DNA of 64,000 nt from JAWKXU01 sp020446465 (GCA_041396845.1 JAWKXU010000002.1:496001-560000); one strand, 5' to 3'. Counted from the first letter of the stretch, positions 41,775-52,470 are shown. Notes: generated by a model from the letters alone, not told the origin. A program made the numbers and translations.

Positions 41775-42754
41775 TCCCTATTTCCCTTCTCGATCTCGTG
41801 CCGGTGAGCGAAGGCAGCGGCCCACATGAAGCACTGGCGGCAACTGCCGCACTTGCCAAAGTGGCGGAGGATGCCGGCTACCATCGGTTCTGGATTGCAG
41901 AACATCACGGGATGGATGGCATTGGCGGCGGCGCCACATCGGTCGTTCTGGCTCATGTCGGCCACGCCACATCCACAATCCGCATTGGCGCGGGCGGGAT
42001 CATGCTGCCCAATCACAACCCGCTGGTGATTGCTGAACAGTTCGGCACGCTGGATGCGCTGTTCCCCGGCCGGATTGACCTTGGCCTGGGGCGTGCGCCG
42101 GGCGCGGACGGACGCATCGCCCAGGCCATGCGCAAAAATGTAGCGCAGGCCGCTGAGTATTTCCCGCAGGATGTGCAGGAATTGCGCGCTTACTTCAGCG
42201 CAGACTCCACCTTGCCGATCAGGCCCACGCCCGGCTTTGGCGCGAATGTCGAAATGTGGGTTCTGGGGTCGAGCCTGTTCGGCGCGCAGCTCGCCGCGAT
42301 GCTGGGCTTGCCTTACGCCTTTGCGTCCCATTTCGCGCCCGATCACCTCGATGCGGCGCTGGAACTCTATCGCACGAAGTTCCAGCCATCGCCCACGCTG
42401 GAGCGCCCCCATGCAATGGCCGCGATGACAGTATTCACGGCCGAAACAGACCGCGAAGCGCAAACGCTGGCCTCATCGCAGGAACAGATGTTCGTCGCGA
42501 TCCGGTCCGGCCTGACACCCAGGGTGCAACCGCCCGTTCCCGATTATCGCCAGAGCCTGCCGCCAACTGCACAGGCGATGCTCGACCATGTAGGACAGGC
42601 GAGCGCCATAGGCAGCCCCGCCACGGTCCGCGCCAAAGTCGGCGTATTTATTGATCGGACAGGCGCGGACGAACTTATCCTGTCGGGCGTGACGTATGAC
42701 CCTGCCCCGCGACGCGAATCGGTTCGCCTCACGATGGAGGCCCTGGCCGGTTAA
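41771..42754 (+). CDS. LLM-class flavin-dependent oxidoreductase
   Basis: Luciferase-like monooxygenase of the MsnO8/LuxA-like subgroup, 327 aa, predicted F420- or FMN-linked TIM barrel. Motifs: ISLLDLVPVSEG, YHRFWIAEHHGM, IRIGAGGIMLPNHNPLVIAEQFGTLDALFPGRIDLGLGRAPG and the C-terminal VGVFIDRTGADELILSG. Start is TTG overlapping the TPR stop (TTGA). Substrate unknown; no reductase partner is adjacent. Confidence 0.88.
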   Translation: MIPISLLDLVPVSEGSGPHEALAATAALAKVAEDAGYHRFWIAEHHGMDGIGGGATSVVLAHVGHATSTIRIGAGGIMLPNHNPLVIAEQFGTLDALFPGRIDLGLGRAPGADGRIAQAMRKNVAQAAEYFPQDVQELRAYFSADSTLPIRPTPGFGANVEMWVLGSSLFGAQLAAMLGLPYAFASHFAPDHLDAALELYRTKFQPSPTLERPHAMAAMTVFTAETDREAQTLASSQEQMFVAIRSGLTPRVQPPVPDYRQSLPPTAQAMLDHVGQASAIGSPATVRAKVGVFIDRTGADELILSGVTYDPAPRRESVRLTMEALAG

Positions 42755-42851
42755 CCGGATCGATACGGCATTTCCCGCGTTGGCAAGATGTTGACCGCCC
42801 GGCAATGTGTGGCAGGCAGGCAGACGGATCAAAGGGAAGGAAACCAGGGAC

Positions 42852-45800
42852 ATGGCCGCGAAAGCGCGCAACAGGACCACCAGGGGCCAGACTGCCTCGG
42901 CCCATCATACGAGCCTTGTGGCGCGCATGGCGCAATCCATCCTGCCGGGCGATACGCCCTTGTCACGCCAGCAGTTGAACGAAGCCGCCCACTTCCTCAT
43001 CGATGTTGCCCAGACGCGCAAGCCGCACAGCCCCGCCATCGCCGTGGAGTCCGCCGCTGAAGGCCACCGCTACACCCGCATTGCCATCGTCAATCGCGAC
43101 ATGCCGTTTCTGGTCGATTCTGTTGCCGCCACGATCAGCGCACACGGTCTTGCCATTGACCGGCTGATCCACCCGGTCATCGATCTGAGCCGCAACGATG
43201 ATGGCACGCTCAAGGCCATAAACGGCAAGACTGGTGCAGGCAGTCACCGCGAATCGCTGATCTACATGGAAACCGCGCGAATCGATGCCCGCCAGCGGCG
43301 CGAACTTTCCCGCGCGCTCGCCTCCACGCTCGCCGATGTGCGCGCGTCCGTCGATGACTGGCCGCAGATGCAGGCAGCGATGGACGAAGATGCAGCAGTG
43401 CTTGGCAAAAGCGAGGGCGCAGACCTATTGCACTGGCTGAATGGCGGCAGGCTGACCCAACTGGGCCACTGCATTGTCACGCGCGACAGGAAACGGACCA
43501 AACCGCTCGGCATTTGCCGGACAAGCGGAAAAGAGCTGCTTTCAAACGAGACATTGCAGCGGGCCATCGAACGCTTTGGCGCGGATGGTCGGGGCGTCAG
43601 GGCGCCACTGATCCTGAAGGCCAACGTCATTGCCCAGGTCCATCGCCGCGTTCCCTGTGATATCCTGATCGTGCCACGCGTGGCCGATGGCCGCGTCACG
43701 TCATTGTCGCTCCATGCCGGGCTTTGGACAAGCGCGGCGCTGGCAACCCCGCCATCGCAGGTTCCCCGGCTGCGCGAAGCGCTCGATGCGATACTGAAGC
43801 ACCGCAATCTGGCACCCGAAAGCCATGATGCGAAGGCGCTTGTTCACGCCTTGACGATGCTGCCGCATGACTTGCTCGTCTCTTTTCCGTTCACGGATGT
43901 GGAGCGCATTGCCGGCACGATGATGAGCCTTGGCGACAGGCCGCGCCCCCGCCTTGCCATTGTGAACGCCGCGCTCGACCGGCATCTTTTCGCCTTTGCC
44001 TGGTTGCCGCGCGACATGGTTTCCACCGCTGTGCGCGAAGAAGTCCAGAATATGCTGATGGAGGCATCGGGTGGAACCGTCCTCGACTGGAGCCTCTCTG
44101 TCGAAGGCGGAGCCATGGCCTTGTGGCGCTTCATGCTGGATGTGCGGGGCACAGGACAGGCAGTGGATGAAGCGCCGCTCGATGCCCACTTTCAGGCGAT
44201 GTTGCGCGGCTGGTGCGAAGCCGTCGAGGCTGAACTCACCGGGCTGGGCGAAGAACCGGGCCGCGCCGCCGCGCTCGCCGCCCGTTATGCAGAAGCATTC
44301 CCCGTTGCCGCCCGCGCCCGTTATGGCGCGACCGAGGCCGCGCGCGATGTGCAGCGCCTGCGCCAGGTTGCAAAGCAGGCCGCGGAACGCCGCTGGACGC
44401 GCGATGTACGGCTCTATCATCTGGAAGGCGACCCGCCCGAACAGCTTCGCCTGAAAATCTATCAGCATGGCGGACACTTGCCACTGTCCGACGCTGTGCC
44501 AGCGCTTGAAAACTTCGGGTTTCGCGTCCTGACCGAAATCCCCACCAGCCTGGATGGCGGGGCGATCGGCGCAATCCATGACTTTACGCTCAGCCTTGGA
44601 GGGACCGACTGCGCCGCTGACCTGCTCGCGCGAGCAGCAACAATCGAAAATGCAATTCGCGCCGTTCTCAACAACAAGGCCACAAGCGACCCCTTCAACC
44701 GGCTGGTCACGCAAGCCTCGCTCGATGCCGGGCAAACCGACGGGATGCGCGCGATCTACCGCTATTTGCGCCAGACAGGCACGAACTTCACGCTCGATAC
44801 CGCAGTGAACGCGCTGGTTCAGGCCGGAACCGTCACCCACGGGCTTATCCGGCTATTTCATGCACTGCACGATCCGGCAATTAAACCATCTGCCCGCGAA
44901 GACATGGCCGACACTGCCCGGCGCGCAATTTCGGCTGGTCTTGCGAAAGTCGATGCCATCAATGACGATCGCCTGCTGCGCGCTTACCATGCGGTTATCG
45001 AGGCATGTGAACGGACCAACGCCTTTGCGCCGGCTGCGCGCGAAGCCCTCGTCATCAAACTCGATTCATCGCGGCTGGACTGGTTGCCCAGGCCATTGCC
45101 GTGGCGGGAGGTCTTTGTTTACGCGCAGCGCATGGAAGGCATCCACTTGCGCGCAGGGCCGGTGGCGCGCGGCGGCATTCGCTGGTCGGACCGGCGCGAT
45201 GATTTCCGCACCGAAATACTGGGACTGATGAAAGCCCAGCGCGTCAAGAATGCGGTTATCGTGCCGACCGGGGCCAAAGGCGGGTTCTATCCCAAAATGC
45301 TGCCAGATCCGGCCGTTGACCGGGAAGCATGGGCCGCCGAAGGACAGGCAAGCTATGAACTGTTCATCCGCGCGCTCCTTTCCATCACTGACAATATCGT
45401 CGATGGCAAAGTCGTTCATCCGCAAGACGTGGTCATTCGCGACAAGGATGATCCTTATTTCGTGGTTGCCGCCGATAAGGGCACGGCGCGCTTTTCCGAT
45501 GTCGCCAACGCCATTGCCGAAGCGCGCGATTTCTGGCTCGACGATGCTTTTGCAAGTGGCGGTTCGCATGGATACGACCACAAGGCGATGGGCATCACCG
45601 CGCGCGGGGCGTGGGTTTCCGTCCAGCGCCATTTCCGCGAAATGGGCGTGGATGTTCAGAAAGATTCCATCACGGTTGCAGGCTGTGGCGACATGTCGGG
45701 CGACGTGTTTGGCAACGGCATGTTGCTGTCCAGGGCCATCCGGCTGGTCGCAGCTTTCGATCACCGGCATATCTTCATCGATCCTGCGCCCGACGCCGCA

Positions 45801-47591
45801 GCAAGCTGGAAGGAACGCAAACGCCTGTTCGCTCTCCCCCGATCAAGCTGGGCCGATTATGACAAGAGCCTTGTCAGCAAGGGTGGCGGCGTCTTCTCCC
45901 GCAATGAAAAACGCATCGCGCTCAGCAAGGAAGCGCGTGCGGTGCTGGGCATCGCCGCCGACAAACTGGAACCCGATGCGCTGATTGCCGCAATCCTGAA
46001 GGCGCCGGTTGATCTCATGTGGTTTGGCGGCATCGGGACTTATGTAAAAAGTTCAGAAGAAAACAACGCCACTGTCGGGGATCGCGCCAATGATGCCTTG
46101 CGGGTTGACGGGCGCGACGTGCGCGCAAGAGTCATTGGCGAAGGCGCCAATCTGGGCGTCACACAGGCGGGACGTATAGAGTTTGCGCTGAAAGGTGCGG
46201 ACGCTGCGAGCGGTGGGCCGGGTGGGCGGATCAATACGGATTTCATCGACAATTCCGCAGGGGTCGACTGTTCCGACAACGAAGTGAATATCAAGATCGC
46301 GCTGGCCGCTGCGCGCCGGGCAGGCCGTCTTTCGGAAAAGCGCCGCAACGCGATCCTTGCTGCCATGACGGACGATGTCGCGGCGCTCGTTCTGGAAGAC
46401 AACCGCCTGCAAACCATGGCCATTTCCATCGCTGAGCGCGGCGGCGCACGCGCCATTCCGGCCCAGCTACGCCTGATCGAAACGCTCGAACGCGATGGCG
46501 CGATTGATCGCAAGACCGATGGCATCGCCGACGACGAGACTTTGACCCGCCGCGGTGCCGAAGGCAAAGGGCTTGTCCGCCCGGAAATTGCGCTGCTGCT
46601 TTCAAGCACCAAGCTGACGATCCAGAGCGCACTGGAAAACAGCACCGTCCCCAATGACGATGCGCTCGTGCCGCTCCTTCTGGGGTCATTCCCCGATGAA
46701 ATGCAGGCACACTTTCGCACACAGTTGCTCGATCATCGGCTGCGCCGCGAAATTATCGCCACCGAACTGGCCAACCTTGTCGTCAACCGGCTTGGGTTGC
46801 TCCACCCGTTCGAATTGCGCGAAGAGGAAGGAGCCAGCCTTGCCCATGTCTGCGCGGCCTTCGTTGCGGTCGAACGGCTTTTCGGCCTTGGCGCGGTCTG
46901 GGTCAGGCTGGATACCACAGCCATGCCAGAAAGCGCGAGGCTTCTGGCTTTTGAAATGCTCGCGCTTGCCACACGCAACCACATGGCAGACGCGCTGCGG
47001 GCAGGCGCCGGCTCGGCTGACTGGACAGAGCGCGAAAGCAGCCTTGCAGATCCCATCTCGGCGTTGCGTAAAAATGCCCGTGCGCTGATCGGCAATGAAA
47101 CGCGGGAGCGGTCAGCCAGCCAGTTGGCAGCCCTGCGCGACGCAGGCGTTCCCCAACGCGAAGCTGAACTGGTGACAGCCCTGTTCGATCTTGATGGCGC
47201 GACAGGGATCGCCGCGCTTGCCGTGCGGACAGATTGCGACACGGCTGGCCTTACGCAAGCCTTCACCGCGCTTGGCGAAACACTTGGGCTTGATTGGGCG
47301 CAAGGCGTTGCCGCCACGATGGACCCGGCCGACCCGTGGGACCGGGTGCTGGTTTCAGGCCTCGCCCGCGATTTCCAGCAAATGCGGCTTGATTTTCTGC
47401 AGCGGCTCATGGCGCGGCGCACCACGACAGAAACCAGCCTGCCCGATGCCGTGGCAAGCTGGGTTGAAAGCCATGGCGCTGCCATCACCCACTTTCGCGT
47501 GATGACTGACAGGGCACGCCATTCAGCCACCGTGCGCACCACGATGCTTGCACAAATTGCAGCGCAAGCCCGCAACCTTCTGTCGCGCTAA
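42852..47591 (+). CDS. gdhB: NAD-specific glutamate dehydrogenase, large (GDH-180) type
   Basis: Oxidative deamination of glutamate to 2-oxoglutarate, 1579 aa from ATG 42852 (AGGGA upstream). The long N-terminal regulatory part (about 1-700) with ACT-like segments precedes the catalytic core with GGIRWSDRRDDFRTEI, VPTGAKGGFYPK, GCGDMSGDVFGNGML and FGGIGTYVKS, then a helical C-terminal domain (about 1150-1579). This class is typical of proteobacteria and Streptomyces. Single gene. Confidence 0.95.
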   Translation: MAAKARNRTTRGQTASAHHTSLVARMAQSILPGDTPLSRQQLNEAAHFLIDVAQTRKPHSPAIAVESAAEGHRYTRIAIVNRDMPFLVDSVAATISAHGLAIDRLIHPVIDLSRNDDGTLKAINGKTGAGSHRESLIYMETARIDARQRRELSRALASTLADVRASVDDWPQMQAAMDEDAAVLGKSEGADLLHWLNGGRLTQLGHCIVTRDRKRTKPLGICRTSGKELLSNETLQRAIERFGADGRGVRAPLILKANVIAQVHRRVPCDILIVPRVADGRVTSLSLHAGLWTSAALATPPSQVPRLREALDAILKHRNLAPESHDAKALVHALTMLPHDLLVSFPFTDVERIAGTMMSLGDRPRPRLAIVNAALDRHLFAFAWLPRDMVSTAVREEVQNMLMEASGGTVLDWSLSVEGGAMALWRFMLDVRGTGQAVDEAPLDAHFQAMLRGWCEAVEAELTGLGEEPGRAAALAARYAEAFPVAARARYGATEAARDVQRLRQVAKQAAERRWTRDVRLYHLEGDPPEQLRLKIYQHGGHLPLSDAVPALENFGFRVLTEIPTSLDGGAIGAIHDFTLSLGGTDCAADLLARAATIENAIRAVLNNKATSDPFNRLVTQASLDAGQTDGMRAIYRYLRQTGTNFTLDTAVNALVQAGTVTHGLIRLFHALHDPAIKPSAREDMADTARRAISAGLAKVDAINDDRLLRAYHAVIEACERTNAFAPAAREALVIKLDSSRLDWLPRPLPWREVFVYAQRMEGIHLRAGPVARGGIRWSDRRDDFRTEILGLMKAQRVKNAVIVPTGAKGGFYPKMLPDPAVDREAWAAEGQASYELFIRALLSITDNIVDGKVVHPQDVVIRDKDDPYFVVAADKGTARFSDVANAIAEARDFWLDDAFASGGSHGYDHKAMGITARGAWVSVQRHFREMGVDVQKDSITVAGCGDMSGDVFGNGMLLSRAIRLVAAFDHRHIFIDPAPDAAASWKERKRLFALPRSSWADYDKSLVSKGGGVFSRNEKRIALSKEARAVLGIAADKLEPDALIAAILKAPVDLMWFGGIGTYVKSSEENNATVGDRANDALRVDGRDVRARVIGEGANLGVTQAGRIEFALKGADAASGGPGGRINTDFIDNSAGVDCSDNEVNIKIALAAARRAGRLSEKRRNAILAAMTDDVAALVLEDNRLQTMAISIAERGGARAIPAQLRLIETLERDGAIDRKTDGIADDETLTRRGAEGKGLVRPEIALLLSSTKLTIQSALENSTVPNDDALVPLLLGSFPDEMQAHFRTQLLDHRLRREIIATELANLVVNRLGLLHPFELREEEGASLAHVCAAFVAVERLFGLGAVWVRLDTTAMPESARLLAFEMLALATRNHMADALRAGAGSADWTERESSLADPISALRKNARALIGNETRERSASQLAALRDAGVPQREAELVTALFDLDGATGIAALAVRTDCDTAGLTQAFTALGETLGLDWAQGVAATMDPADPWDRVLVSGLARDFQQMRLDFLQRLMARRTTTETSLPDAVASWVESHGAAITHFRVMTDRARHSATVRTTMLAQIAAQARNLLSR

Positions 47592-47661
47592 CCCGCACAG
47601 TGCTGCGGCTACATACCTGAAGGGGCTTGACGAATGGCCGTTTTGCGCCAAGTCAGACGCC

Positions 47662-48888
47662 ATGGAAAAAGCAGATATTGTGATCGTGGGGGCAGGACAT
47701 GGTGGCGCGCAAGTGGCCGTCGCCTTGCGCCAGAGAGGTTTTGAAGGGTCGATCCTGATGATCGGGCGCGACAGTGAACCGCCTTACGAACGGCCACCAC
47801 TGTCCAAGGAATACCTTGCCCGCGACAAGGAATTCGAACGGATTTATATCCGCCCACCCGGATTCTGGGGCGACAAGGACATTTCTCTGCGCCTCAACAC
47901 TGCTGTTACCGGAATTGACCCGGCATCGAGCGAAGTCACCCTGTCCGATGGCGGCAAGGTCGGTTACGGGCAATTGATCTGGGCGGCCGGCGGTGATCCG
48001 CGCCGCCTTTCCTGTGCAGGCGCGGATCTCAAAGGCGTCCACGGCGTGCGCGACCGGGCCGATGTTGACCGGATGATGGCCGAACTGGACGCCGGTGCAA
48101 AACAGGTCGTGGTGATTGGTGGCGGCTATATCGGGCTGGAAGCCGCAGCCGTCCTGACCAAGCTCGGCTGCAATGTGACTTTGCTCGAAGCCTTGCCCCG
48201 TGTCCTGGCGCGCGTCGCGGGCGAAGAGCTTTCCGAATTTTACCAGAACGAACACCGGATCAGGGGCGTGGATGTGCGTCTGGAAGCAATGGTCGATCAC
48301 CTCGAAGGAGCAGATGGGAAAGTCACCGGTGTAAAGCTGGCTGACGGAACCGTCATTCCCGCCGATATGGTCGTGGTCGGGATCGGGATTATTCCTGCTG
48401 TCGGCCCGCTGATCGCAGCAGGTGCGGCAGGCGCCAATGGTGTCGATGTCGATGAGTTTTGTCGCACATCGCTGCCCAATGTCTATGCCATCGGTGACTG
48501 TGCTGCCCATGCGAACGAGTTTGCCGGGGGTGCGGTTATCCGCCTCGAATCCGTACAGAACGCCAATGACATGGCGACCACAGTGGCCAAGGCGATCATG
48601 GGTGAACCGGAAGCCTATCACGCGCTGCCTTGGTTCTGGTCCAACCAGTTCGATCTCAAATTGCAGACAGCCGGGCTTTCGATTGGCCATGATACAACTG
48701 TGCTGCGGGGTGATCCGGCAACGCGCAGCTTTTCCGTCATTTACCTGAAAGACGGACGCGTCATCGCGCTCGATTGCGTCAATGCAGTGAAAGACTACGT
48801 GCAGGGCCGCAAACTGGTCGAGGCGCGAGCGCAAATCGCTCCTGAACAACTTGCCGATGCAGGTACGCCACTGAAAGAGATGCTCTAA
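47662..48888 (+). CDS. ferredoxin/rubredoxin-type NAD(P)H reductase, FAD-dependent
   Basis: 408-aa flavoprotein that passes electrons from NADH to a small ferredoxin, usually for a P450 or Rieske oxygenase. Two Rossmann motifs, IVGAGHGGAQVAVAL (8-22) and IGGGYIGLEAAAVL, the PPYERPPLSKEYL segment and VYAIGDCA (FAD) are clear, followed by a reductase C-terminal domain. Start at ATG 47662, 70 nt after gdhB. No oxygenase or ferredoxin is adjacent. Confidence 0.9.
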   Translation: MEKADIVIVGAGHGGAQVAVALRQRGFEGSILMIGRDSEPPYERPPLSKEYLARDKEFERIYIRPPGFWGDKDISLRLNTAVTGIDPASSEVTLSDGGKVGYGQLIWAAGGDPRRLSCAGADLKGVHGVRDRADVDRMMAELDAGAKQVVVIGGGYIGLEAAAVLTKLGCNVTLLEALPRVLARVAGEELSEFYQNEHRIRGVDVRLEAMVDHLEGADGKVTGVKLADGTVIPADMVVVGIGIIPAVGPLIAAGAAGANGVDVDEFCRTSLPNVYAIGDCAAHANEFAGGAVIRLESVQNANDMATTVAKAIMGEPEAYHALPWFWSNQFDLKLQTAGLSIGHDTTVLRGDPATRSFSVIYLKDGRVIALDCVNAVKDYVQGRKLVEARAQIAPEQLADAGTPLKEML

Positions 48889-48937
48889 TAACAAGGTTCA
48901 CTGATGTGAACCCATGCACCCCCGTCCCACCTCCCCA

Positions 48938-48976
48938 CCCGACCACCAATGATACCATTAGCTTTTGGTGGTCGGG
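48938..48976. terminator. hairpin between reductase and queG
   Basis: A perfect 12-bp stem CCCGACCACCAA/TTGGTGGTCGGG with a 15-nt loop lies between convergent genes. No T-run follows on either strand; a smaller hairpin GGCTC/GAGCC follows near 48994. Probably a bidirectional terminator. Confidence 0.5.
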
Positions 48977-49021
48977 GCGGAAGGCATGAGCGAGGCTCAA
49001 CGAGCCGTGCTCTAGGGGCAG

Positions 49022-50107
49022 TCAACACTCGCCCACTTCGCTCGAAATCGCGCGAAGCGCCCATGCAGCCGCTTCGGCCACAACCGGATCGGGATCACTG
49101 CGCAGACCTGCAACGATGCTGGCAAGCGCCGCGTCACCGCTGTTGCCTGCGGCTATCAGGCAGTTTCGCACGAACCTGTCGCGGCCAATGCGTTTGATAG
49201 GCGAGCCGGAAAAAAGCTGCCGGAAACTCGCATCATCCAGCGACAGCAGCTCCGCCAGCCGCGGGGCGGCCAGTTCCGCGCGCGGCAGAAATGCCTGATC
49301 ACAGGCCGCGCTTCTGGCAAACTTGTTCCAGGGACACACGGCCAGGCAATCATCGCACCCATAGATGCGATTGCCCATTGCCCTGCGCAGTTCGAGAGGG
49401 ATCGGCCCTTTGTGTTCTATCGTGAGATAGCTGATGCAGCGCCGCGCATCCAGTTGATAGGGTGCAGGAAATGCCTTTGTCGGGCAGGCATCCTGACAAG
49501 CCCGGCATGATCCGCAGCGATCATCATGCGCGACATCAGGCGCAAACGGCACATCGCAATAAATCGCACCAAGGAACAGCCAGCTACCATGTGTCTGGCT
49601 GACCAGGTTGGTATGCTTGCCCTGCCAGCCCAGTCCTGCCAACGCGGCCAGCGGTTTTTCCATAACCGGGGCAGTATCAACAAAAACCTTGAGCTGGATG
49701 GGGTCCAGCCCCGCAGCCTCCCCTTGTGCCACAAGCCAGCGCGCGAGCCGTTTCAGCGCCTTTTTCATGACGTCATGATAATCGCGCCCCTGGGCATAGG
49801 CCGAAATACGCGCGCGATCGGGCTGGCCAGCCAAGGTCAGCGGATCGACCGCCGGCGCGTAACTCATGGCCAGGGCAATAACACTGCGCGCGCCCGGCCA
49901 CATCGCCTGCGGCCCGCGTCGCACGTCGGCGCGATCTGCCAGCCAGCCCATTGTGCCGTGGAACCCGGCCTCCAGCCATGTGTCGAGCCGTGCGCCTGTC
50001 TCAGCGTCATTACCCGGCGGCGCAAAGCCGATAGCGGCAAAACCTTCCGCGCCGGCCTGCTCTGCAAGACGGGCCTTCAGGTCATCAATGACGGCGGCGT
50101 TAACCAA
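49022..50107 (-). CDS. queG: epoxyqueuosine reductase
   Basis: Last step of queuosine synthesis in tRNA, 361 aa. The cobalamin-binding N-terminal domain contains the catalytic Asp D144 in VDTAPVMEK; two [4Fe-4S] motifs CGSCRACQDACPTKA and CDDCLAVCPWNKF follow; the C-terminal HEAT-like helices (about 285-361) bind tRNA. Complete and normal length. Divergent from the ABC exporter genes. Confidence 0.95.
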   Translation of the reverse strand: MVNAAVIDDLKARLAEQAGAEGFAAIGFAPPGNDAETGARLDTWLEAGFHGTMGWLADRADVRRGPQAMWPGARSVIALAMSYAPAVDPLTLAGQPDRARISAYAQGRDYHDVMKKALKRLARWLVAQGEAAGLDPIQLKVFVDTAPVMEKPLAALAGLGWQGKHTNLVSQTHGSWLFLGAIYCDVPFAPDVAHDDRCGSCRACQDACPTKAFPAPYQLDARRCISYLTIEHKGPIPLELRRAMGNRIYGCDDCLAVCPWNKFARSAACDQAFLPRAELAAPRLAELLSLDDASFRQLFSGSPIKRIGRDRFVRNCLIAAGNSGDAALASIVAGLRSDPDPVVAEAAAWALRAISSEVGEC

Positions 50108-50142
50108 ACTTGCTGTTGCTCCGCTTCATAGTGAAGGCTTAA

Positions 50143-51174
50143 TTGCTCCCCATGCGTATCGAGCTAGGTCATCGCGCCGACACGGGCAATAGCGCGGTCG
50201 AAGGACCACATCCCGCAACATCCGATATTCTGGCGATCGAAGCCAAAGGCCTTGTCAAACGCTTTGACGGTGTAACGGCAGTCGATGGTGTCGACCTTTC
50301 CGTTCCGCAAGGTGCGATTTACGGCATTCTGGGGCCAAATGGCGCTGGCAAGACCACGACCTTGCGGATGCTGCTCGGCATTATCGAGCCGGACGCCGGG
50401 ACGCGCAGCATTCTTGGCCATTACGATCCGCAGCAGATCGCGCGCCGAATCGGATACTTGCCGGAAGAACGCGGCCTCTACCCTGCCATGAAGGCGGTGG
50501 AAGCCATTGCCTTCATGGGGGCCTTGCGCGGATTGCCGCTGGCCGAAGGACGGCGGCGCGGACGCGAACTGATGGAAAATCATGGGTTGGGCCATGCGAC
50601 AGAACGCCAGATACGCCATTTGTCGAAAGGCATGGCGCAAACCGTCCAGTTGCTCGGCACGCTGGTCCACGAACCGGAGCTGGTGATTCTGGATGAGCCG
50701 TTTTCCGGCCTCGATGCGCTCAACCAGGGCAAGCTGGAACGCATGATCCGCGCACTGGCGGACAAGGGCACGACAGTCATCTTTTCCACCCACGTCATCG
50801 CCCACGCAGAACGCCTGTGCGAAAACATCGCCATCATCGCAGGCGGCAAGGTGCCATTTGCTGGCGCGGTGGATGCCGCACGCGACCGGATACCGCCACA
50901 AGTTCGGCTGGAAACGCGCGAAAATGACGGCCCGTGGCGTGCAGCTCTGCCCGACAGCGCCATGCCGGAGCGCAAGGCAGGTGGCGGCACCTTCTGGCAT
51001 TTCTCCCTGCCCCCCAGCGGGGTTGAACCGATGTTGCGCGCGCTGATTGAAGGCCAGGCGGGCATTCTTTCGCTCTCGATCGAGCGGGCAGGATTGCATG
51101 AAGTCTTCGTCAATATCGCGGGGGAGGCAGCCGCCCGCGCTCTTGAAGAGGACGACAAGGAGGGGGCGCAATGA
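50143..51174 (+). CDS. ABC transporter ATP-binding protein, NatA type
   Basis: 343-aa ATPase of a NatAB-like exporter. Walker A GPNGAGKTT, Q-loop region EERGLYP, signature LSKGM (a common variant of LSGGQ), Walker B LVILDEPFSGLD and the switch His in STHV are present, with a C-terminal domain (about 235-343). The start is TTG 50143 with GAAGG six bases upstream; ATG 50152 is possible. It overlaps the permease by 4 nt (ATGA). Confidence 0.9.
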   Translation: MLPMRIELGHRADTGNSAVEGPHPATSDILAIEAKGLVKRFDGVTAVDGVDLSVPQGAIYGILGPNGAGKTTTLRMLLGIIEPDAGTRSILGHYDPQQIARRIGYLPEERGLYPAMKAVEAIAFMGALRGLPLAEGRRRGRELMENHGLGHATERQIRHLSKGMAQTVQLLGTLVHEPELVILDEPFSGLDALNQGKLERMIRALADKGTTVIFSTHVIAHAERLCENIAIIAGGKVPFAGAVDAARDRIPPQVRLETRENDGPWRAALPDSAMPERKAGGGTFWHFSLPPSGVEPMLRALIEGQAGILSLSIERAGLHEVFVNIAGEAAARALEEDDKEGAQ

Positions 51175-52409
51175 TGCACAATGCAGATCGTCTGCCCCGC
51201 TGGCGTGCGGCGCTGGTCGTGGCACGGCGCGATTTCGTGGCCGTATTGTTCAGCCGCGCGTTTTTCTTCTTTCTGCTCGGCCCGCTGTTCCCGGTCGTTG
51301 TTGCAGGGATGGCCGGCGGACTTGGTCATCGCGTCGCGAATGAGGCAGGCAGCCCGACTATTGGCGTGGCCATGGAGGCTGGGCAAACTGACGCCATGAT
51401 CGCTGCGGGCATGGACCTTGCCCCTCGCCTTGGCGGCGCACTGCCAACATTGGTGCCACTGGCACGGCTGGAGGCAGGCGAAGAATACGACGCCACCGCA
51501 TCGCTGACTCACAAGCCCGGCAATCTGGCGGCTGTCGCCACGGGAACGCCCGATGCACCAATCCTGACCGGCCCGTCTGATGCGATCAGCCGGTGGGAGG
51601 CACCCCTTGCGCTCGTCGCCGCAACGGCTGCGGGTCACGGGCCGGGGCCTTACCCCACGGTCAGCCTGGCGGCCACCGCCACCAGCGGAGCCAAGGCCAA
51701 GGCTGGGCAGATTGCCACTGCACAAGGCGCACAAGTCCTGCTGTTCCTTCTGACAATGCTGTTGGCAGGCATGGTGCTGTCCAATCTGGTTGAGGAAAAA
51801 GGCAACAAGATCATCGAGATTCTCGCTGCCGCGATTCCGCTCGATGCACTGTTTCTGGGCAAGCTATTTGCCATGCTGGGGGTTTCTCTGGTCGGCATTG
51901 CAGTCTGGGGTTCGGTGGGGGGCGGCATCGTGTGGGCCGGGCGCGCGGCGCTGCCCGTGCTGCCTGACCCGGCGGTTGGCTGGCCCGTATTCCTTGCGCT
52001 GGGCGTGATATATTTCGCGATGGCCTACCTGCTGCTTGGCTCGCTGTTTCTTGCCATCGGTTCCATGGCGGCAACGGTGCGCGAGGTGCAAACGCTCTCC
52101 ATGCCCGTAACGATGATGCAGCTTCTGGTCTATTTCTTCGCGACGTATGCGCTGACCAGACCGGGAAGCGCTGTCGAATGGGCTGCAATCGTGTTTCCGC
52201 TGAGTTCACCCTTCACCATGCTTGCCAAAGCCGCAGTCAGCCCTGCTCTGTTGCCGCACCTTGCCGCGATTGCCTGGCAGGCCTTTTCGGTCGCCGTCTT
52301 CATCCATCTGGGCGCAAGGCTGTTCCGGCGAGTCGTGATGAAATCCGGCTCCGCACAGCGACACAAACGGCACGGCCTTCTGGCACGGCTACGCATGGCC
52401 CGCACATGA
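51171..52409 (+). CDS. ABC transporter permease, NatB type
   Basis: 412-aa membrane subunit. One N-terminal helix (residues about 25-50) precedes a large external domain (about 60-190), then about five helices, the ABC2 layout, including LLFLLTMLLAGMVLSNLVEEKGNKIIEILAAAIPLDALFLGKLFAMLGVSLVGIA. The conserved LVEEKxNKIIEIL segment contacts the ATPase. Substrate unknown; the family includes sodium and drug exporters. Coupled to the ATPase gene. Confidence 0.88.
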   Translation: MMHNADRLPRWRAALVVARRDFVAVLFSRAFFFFLLGPLFPVVVAGMAGGLGHRVANEAGSPTIGVAMEAGQTDAMIAAGMDLAPRLGGALPTLVPLARLEAGEEYDATASLTHKPGNLAAVATGTPDAPILTGPSDAISRWEAPLALVAATAAGHGPGPYPTVSLAATATSGAKAKAGQIATAQGAQVLLFLLTMLLAGMVLSNLVEEKGNKIIEILAAAIPLDALFLGKLFAMLGVSLVGIAVWGSVGGGIVWAGRAALPVLPDPAVGWPVFLALGVIYFAMAYLLLGSLFLAIGSMAATVREVQTLSMPVTMMQLLVYFFATYALTRPGSAVEWAAIVFPLSSPFTMLAKAAVSPALLPHLAAIAWQAFSVAVFIHLGARLFRRVVMKSGSAQRHKRHGLLARLRMART

Positions 52410-52470
52410 TCTGGCGGGAAAGTCCGGTTCGTTCATGCGCCCGGCAGATTACCATGCTATACTGACTGGC